Source: a virus
DNA: 33,256 nucleotides
Reading direction: 5' to 3' (one strand)
IMG/VR virus record: IMGVR_UViG_3300031963_000566
Coordinates: 1 to 33,256 of that record
The notes beneath the pieces were generated by a model, which did not search any database, had not been told where the DNA came from, and saw only the letters and a program-made list of their open reading frames with translations. A program made the position numbers and the translations under genes. This document shows positions 29,778 through 33,256 of the stretch, piece by piece. Numbering within the stretch: the first letter of the stretch is position 1; the number at the start of each line of letters is the position of its first letter.

Positions 29778-30595
29778 ACTTTTAACATTTCTTCCAATGT
29801 AAATTGTTTTTGCATATAAGGTGACACATCATGTAGAACGGAGTGAGCCAAGTCACCTTTTCTACGAGGTTTCACATTAACATTAAAATCACAACCATTT
29901 ACCTTTTTAAATGTGTCTATGATTTGTTGTACTGTATAACCTCGGCCACTGCCTAGGTTTTCCAACAAGAGATTTGAAGGTCGCTGAATAGCAAGTTTAA
30001 TGGCCTCACATATTTCAAGTACGTGTATATAATCACGCACGGCGGTACCATCAAGTGTATCGTAATCATTACCGTATAAATTAAACTCACCTGTTTCCCT
30101 CGCTTTCATTAGATTGTACATCAACCCATCATGGTTCGTTGGATCAATTTCGTATGCAGAACCAATCACATTATAAAACCTGAAAATAGTGTAATCTATA
30201 TTATTTAAGGTACAATAATTTCGCACCAATGATTCAACAACCTTTTTTGATAGACCATATGGACTATCAGGATTAGATGCTGCACCTGTAGAAGCAAAAA
30301 TGAAATGGTCATAACTAACTTTTTCCATAACATTCAATGTACCAGTAACATTCGTTTGATAGTATCGCATCGGCCATTTCATAGAATCACCAACATTCAC
30401 TAATGCAGCTAAATGAACCACAACATCATAATGGTCATCCAAACAATTCAGGCTGTTAATATCTTCTTGGATAAATTTTTCCGCATGTTGAGGTTTAAAT
30501 ACACGATCCAAACCAACAACATATTCACCAGCTAACACCCTACAGAGGTGTTGGCCAATGTATCCAGAACTGCCAGTGATTAGAATCCTTTTCAT
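29774..30595 (-). CDS. NAD-dependent sugar epimerase, GalE-like
   Basis: 273 residues of the extended short-chain dehydrogenase family. NAD-binding TGSSGYIG lies at 7-14, catalytic Y113-xxx-K117 in SPYGLSKKVVESL, and RDYIHVLEI and NLGSGRGYTVQQI give the GalE pattern. GalE is about 338 residues; this one is shorter, lacking part of the C-terminal substrate domain, so a 4-epimerase or 4,6-dehydratase on a nucleotide sugar is likely but the substrate is open. It may supply sugars for surface or DNA modification. No glycosyltransferase is seen in this window. Confidence 0.82.
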   Translation of the reverse strand: MKRILITGSSGYIGQHLCRVLAGEYVVGLDRVFKPQHAEKFIQEDINSLNCLDDHYDVVVHLAALVNVGDSMKWPMRYYQTNVTGTLNVMEKVSYDHFIFASTGAASNPDSPYGLSKKVVESLVRNYCTLNNIDYTIFRFYNVIGSAYEIDPTNHDGLMYNLMKARETGEFNLYGNDYDTLDGTAVRDYIHVLEICEAIKLAIQRPSNLLLENLGSGRGYTVQQIIDTFKKVNGCDFNVNVKPRRKGDLAHSVLHDVSPYMQKQFTLEEMLKV

Positions 30596-30876
30596 TCTTT
30601 ATAATCAATAGAGTTGATTGATTTCATCTTGTCGGCAATGTCCCAGTTCTTACAGTAATCATTATCTGTATCAAACAATTTCAAATAATCTTTTGCGGAC
30701 AATTCACGACTAGATACAATCACCTCATCAATGTGGTGTTGTGAGAATTCTTTGAAAGACTCTTTGCCAATTTCCATAATGAATTCATCATGTGCATGAG
30801 ATTCTTCACGAGCCTCAATCACATAACGCATACGAAACATTGATACAGTTTCAACCAGATACAGTTTCTTTTCCAT
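30592..30876 (-). CDS. Small conserved phage protein (94 aa)
   Basis: 94 residues starting KKLYLVETVSMFRMRYVIEA, a start I recall from small proteins of T4-like cyanophages, followed by an acidic helical part (EESHAHDEFIMEIGKESFKE) and DYCKNWDIADK. The start overlaps the upstream gene by 26 bases and its stop overlaps the galE-like ATG. Possibly a single beta-alpha domain. Function unknown. Confidence 0.65.
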   Translation of the reverse strand: MEKKLYLVETVSMFRMRYVIEAREESHAHDEFIMEIGKESFKEFSQHHIDEVIVSSRELSAKDYLKLFDTDNDYCKNWDIADKMKSINSIDYKE

Positions 30877-31096
30877 CTTCAGTCACTCCAAAAGTTTTAT
30901 CAATTTCATATAAACACACATTGGCCAACTCAGAGGCCGGCCATTTATGCTCACTGGCATATTTTCTATTCTGCACAATAATGTCCATACATTGCTTAAC
31001 AAGCAACTTGGCGAACAATTCTAACTGTTTACTATTCACCTCTGGATAGTGACTACCACCAGCTTGCAAAGCAATCGTTTTAATTTGTTCGTTCAT
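30851..31096 (-). CDS. Small conserved phage protein (81 aa)
   Basis: 81 residues. QAGGSHYPEVNSKQLELFAK, then CMDIIVQNRKY, resembles a group of short phage proteins of unknown role with the GGSHYP motif. Start and the upstream stop overlap as TAATG with the metallophosphoesterase, so it is coexpressed from the consensus promoter upstream. Soluble. Confidence 0.65.
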   Translation of the reverse strand: MNEQIKTIALQAGGSHYPEVNSKQLELFAKLLVKQCMDIIVQNRKYASEHKWPASELANVCLYEIDKTFGVTEDGKETVSG

Positions 31097-32022
31097 TAAA
31101 TCTCCACAAATTTCAATTGAAATCTATCAGCACGGTCTTCGTATGCATCATAACCACGGGGATTACAAACAATACGAGTAGAACCAACCATATAGTCGAA
31201 ATCTTCATGTGTATGACCATGAGTCCACAATTTGATTTGTGGATGATCCATGATGAATTCATCTAATGCAGTACTGTAACCACCATTCATAATGACCTCA
31301 TCAGCATAACGAGGATGAGTTGACGATTTGCTTGGTGCGTGGTGACCCACAACAACAAACTTTTGGTCAAACTTACCTTCAATCATTATACGAATGTAGT
31401 CCAACATTTCTTTGTGGTCAACAACCGCATCTTCTGGTGTAAAACGACCAACACGTTGCTTGAATTCAAAACCATCTTCAATCAATGAATTTACTTCACC
31501 AATTTTTTGCATGATGTACTCACCATTCTCATCTTTTTTATAGACTGGTGCCTTGTATGTAACCATGCGATTACTATTATCTACACAACGAAAGTCATTC
31601 ATCATGCCTTTCATGTGCAACAATGTGATTGGATCCTCATTGTTCATATCAGTCCACAATGTACCACCAATGAATGTTACATCATCAACAGTTAAAATTT
31701 CTTTGTCTAAGATATGAAGATTGCGTAGATAACCAAGCTTATCACGAAGCCTTGTAATAGTATCCCTAAAATCACCGTGATAATGTTCGTGATTTCCAGC
31801 GATGTAGATAACATGAGGGAATCTAGCAGAGCATTCTTGAAAGAAAGTATGCCACGCCTCAGAGCGGCCAAAGCGGTCAGCAAGCGCATATTCATCCCTA
31901 TTGTTTAAATCTCTAGCAACACAAATATCACCACCAAGGATAAGCACATCAGCACCTTCGGTATTGTCGAGGCTGATAGTACCAAATTCTAGGTGAATAT
32001 CTGAACAAACTGCAATTTTCAT
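31096..32022 (-). CDS. Calcineurin-like metallophosphoesterase
   Basis: 308 residues. All dinuclear metal motifs are present: D8-x-H10 (CSDIHLEFG), GGD at 30-32, GNHE at 76-79, VVVGHHAPS for the second histidine block and WTHGHTHEDFD near 265. Substrates of such phage enzymes include phosphodiesters, cyclic nucleotides and nucleic-acid ends; none can be chosen here. AAGGA lies 10 bases before the ATG, and a perfect sigma70 promoter starts transcription about 16 bases upstream, so it is probably an early gene and the head of an operon. Confidence 0.88.
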   Translation of the reverse strand: MKIAVCSDIHLEFGTISLDNTEGADVLILGGDICVARDLNNRDEYALADRFGRSEAWHTFFQECSARFPHVIYIAGNHEHYHGDFRDTITRLRDKLGYLRNLHILDKEILTVDDVTFIGGTLWTDMNNEDPITLLHMKGMMNDFRCVDNSNRMVTYKAPVYKKDENGEYIMQKIGEVNSLIEDGFEFKQRVGRFTPEDAVVDHKEMLDYIRIMIEGKFDQKFVVVGHHAPSKSSTHPRYADEVIMNGGYSTALDEFIMDHPQIKLWTHGHTHEDFDYMVGSTRIVCNPRGYDAYEDRADRFQLKFVEI

Positions 32023-32044
32023 AGTATTATTTCCTTATGATGTT

Positions 32045-32073
32045 ATTATAACATAAGCAGTTATATATGTCAA
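32045..32073 (-). promoter_or_regulatory. Perfect sigma70 promoter of the metallophosphoesterase operon
   Basis: Minus strand TTGACA (32073-32068), 17-base spacer, TATAAT (32050-32045): full consensus. Start expected near 32038, 16 bases before the ATG. The TGA stop of the upstream gene is embedded in the -35, as in the tmRNA promoter. Confidence 0.93.
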
Positions 32074-32390
32074 TAACCAATGTTGTTTATTTGCGACAAA
32101 CGTAGGATTTTTACCTGGTCATCAGGTACGGCAAACATCCGTGCTCGGAAATATGTAAGGCCATGGCTGTGGTGAGGCATCTTTGTGAATTCGACACTTC
32201 TAGTTTTCATTATTTCATCCAGCAGAACCATTAACAACCTTTGTTTAATATCATCCTGAAATGTTGCAGGATTCATCTGCACCTGTTCCAAGTCACTAAC
32301 AATAAGTTGCGCTTTAATCATATTGCCTTTGATGGCATATTGCATTTCTTTGATATCAATAGGCGCATTCCACGGATCAATGATAGTCAC
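32070..32390 (-). CDS. Small phage protein, unknown (106 aa)
   Basis: 106 residues from a GTG at 32390 overlapping the upstream gene by 14 bases; an ATG at 32345 gives 91 residues. Mixed helix and strand, with FQDDIKQRLLMVLLDEIMKT in the middle and HGLTYFRARMFAVPDDQVKI near the end. No family recognised. Its stop codon is part of the -35 of the downstream promoter. Confidence 0.55.
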   Translation of the reverse strand: MTIIDPWNAPIDIKEMQYAIKGNMIKAQLIVSDLEQVQMNPATFQDDIKQRLLMVLLDEIMKTRSVEFTKMPHHSHGLTYFRARMFAVPDDQVKILRLSQINNIGY

Positions 32391-32598
32391 TACTGTCCAT
32401 TCCCGTAATGAGTGTTTTTTGCATGTGTGGAAGCATCTTCAACATGATTTCTTCACCACCAGATACTTGTGCTAAGACAACCATTCTGGCCATAATAATA
32501 CCAACCAAACCGGCATAACTGACCTCATAATTTGAAACTACTTTTTTGAGAAAATCATCAAAATCATCCGTAATATCTATTAATTTTTGGTCAATCAT
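32377..32598 (-). CDS. Small helical phage protein, unknown (73 aa)
   Basis: 73 residues, acidic N-terminus (LIDITDDFDDFLKKVVSNYE) then hydrophobic helical VGIIMARMVVLAQ and MLKMLPHMQKTLI. Starts by TAATG overlap with the upstream gene and overlaps the next by 14 bases. Function unknown. Confidence 0.6.
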   Translation of the reverse strand: MIDQKLIDITDDFDDFLKKVVSNYEVSYAGLVGIIMARMVVLAQVSGGEEIMLKMLPHMQKTLITGMDSSDYH

Positions 32599-32975
32599 TA
32601 GTCTACTCTTTCAATGGACATTTCACAATCAATAATCATTTCACAATCACCTGGATTCCAACCGTGTTCTTCAAGGTCAAACACTGAATTTTCTTCCAAG
32701 AATTCTTCTAACCATTCAACAGTTTCAGAATCACATTCATCATAAAGATGTTCTTCCCAACAACCATCGTTTGTCTCAATCATTTCACATTCATAACCAC
32801 AGTCGAACATATCAACGCCTGGTTCCAATACAGGTGGTGTGTCATCATCAGTGTGTACCTCAAATTCACCCCAACGCCAACCTGTTTCAACAATCAAACG
32901 TTGGTCATCTTTCAACCATTCTTGGCGTTCAATGATGGACTTTTTCCATAGTGGTGTAACTTTCCACGTTGCCAT
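32598..32975 (-). CDS. Acidic phage protein, unknown (125 aa)
   Basis: 125 residues, highly acidic in the second half (EEHLYDECDSETVEWLEEFL, DLEEHGWNPGDCEMIIDCEM) with five or so Cys. The start has a WKVTPLWKKSIIERQEW basic helix. Similar acidic proteins with the FDLEEHGW motif occur in T4-like cyanophages. DNA-mimic or inhibitor roles are conceivable for such charge but unsupported. Overlaps both neighbours as TAATG. Confidence 0.65.
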   Translation of the reverse strand: MATWKVTPLWKKSIIERQEWLKDDQRLIVETGWRWGEFEVHTDDDTPPVLEPGVDMFDCGYECEMIETNDGCWEEHLYDECDSETVEWLEEFLEENSVFDLEEHGWNPGDCEMIIDCEMSIERVD

Positions 32976-33256
32976 TATTTTTTCTCCTGAATTGGTTCAA
33001 TTTTTGGTTCTTCGTATGTCAGTTCTTTTTCATGCCTAGGTATTTCACCAGTAAATGCACCACTAAGTGATTTACGAAACGCATACAATGGGAAGAACAC
33101 TAGAGCCAATACAACTGTAATTCCGATACCAATTGCAACAAATGTTTTCACGTAGAAAATATATGTGACTTCCAGTAACAGGTTCCAAAAACCTGCTGTG
33201 CCAAAGTTTTCGGCTGGGTCACCATCATTAAATGTGCGAATATGTTTTACAAATTG
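32975..33256 (-). CDS. Membrane protein, C-terminal part (cut by window edge)
   Basis: The last 93 residues of a frame open to the right edge, ending at the TAA at 32975-32977, which overlaps the next ATG as TAATG. One clear membrane helix (FVAIGIGITVVLALVFFPLY, about residues 40-59 of the visible part), then basic FRKSLSGAF and an acidic Pro/Glu-rich tail (EEPKIEPIQEKK), probably cytoplasmic. The N-terminus lies outside the window. Function unknown. Confidence 0.65.
   Translation of the reverse strand, partial: QFVKHIRTFNDGDPAENFGTAGFWNLLLEVTYIFYVKTFVAIGIGITVVLALVFFPLYAFRKSLSGAFTGEIPRHEKELTYEEPKIEPIQEKK

Overview
The window is part of the genome of a T4-like myovirus, a tailed phage with a contractile tail. 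The DNA is AT-rich. The genes are tightly packed, with many ATGA and TAATG start/stop overlaps, and several T4 core proteins can be recognised: gp6, gp25, gp53, gp48, gp4, gp26, gp32, gp59 and gp33. The host is probably an aquatic proteobacterium. The phage carries a circularly permuted tmRNA whose 10-residue tag, ANDSQFALAA, looks like beta/gammaproteobacterial tags, and an outer-membrane beta-barrel protein with a signal peptide. The host assignment is inference.

Layout. Bases 1-6762 (minus strand) hold baseplate genes: partial gp6, gp25, unknown structural proteins, a gp5 hub/spike that appears split into separate genes, a gp27-like hub, gp53 and gp48. Bases 6798-12643 (plus strand) hold a head-completion nuclease (gp4), a conserved unknown, a tail-tube-fold protein, gp26 with a probable -1 frameshift extension, a repeat-rich protein with a lytic transglycosylase domain, and a second structural protein. 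A terminator pair separates this run from gp32. Bases 12703-15788 (minus) hold replication and late-transcription functions (gp32, HAD phosphatase, gp59, gp33) and a SleB-type lysin. Bases 15870-17418 hold the outer-membrane protein, a 2OG-Fe(II) hydroxylase and the permuted tmRNA.

Bases 17450-25372 (minus) are the accessory heart of the window. They hold a RecB/Cas4-like nuclease, a CxxxCxxC radical SAM protein, four more 2OG-Fe(II) oxygenase-like proteins (five in total with the one beside the tmRNA), two small related proteins, a virion-type protein with a segment very rich in Cys and Asn, and a second radical SAM protein with a complete SPASM cysteine signature. My main hypothesis is a phage-encoded post-translational modification system acting on that Cys/Asn-rich protein. 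It resembles RiPP tailoring or Asp/Asn beta-hydroxylation, and I know of no described equivalent in T4-like phages.

Bases 25408-33256 (minus) are mostly small conserved phage genes, with PhoH, a GalE-like epimerase and a metallophosphoesterase. They include two tiny membrane proteins of 49 and 43 residues.

Regulation. Two perfect sigma70 promoters (TTGACA, 17 bp, TATAAT) drive the tmRNA and the metallophosphoesterase operon, and a near-perfect one drives gp32. NATAAATA motifs typical of T4-type late promoters occur upstream of several other genes. The gp32 leader holds three contiguous 11-nt repeats that look like an autoregulatory operator.
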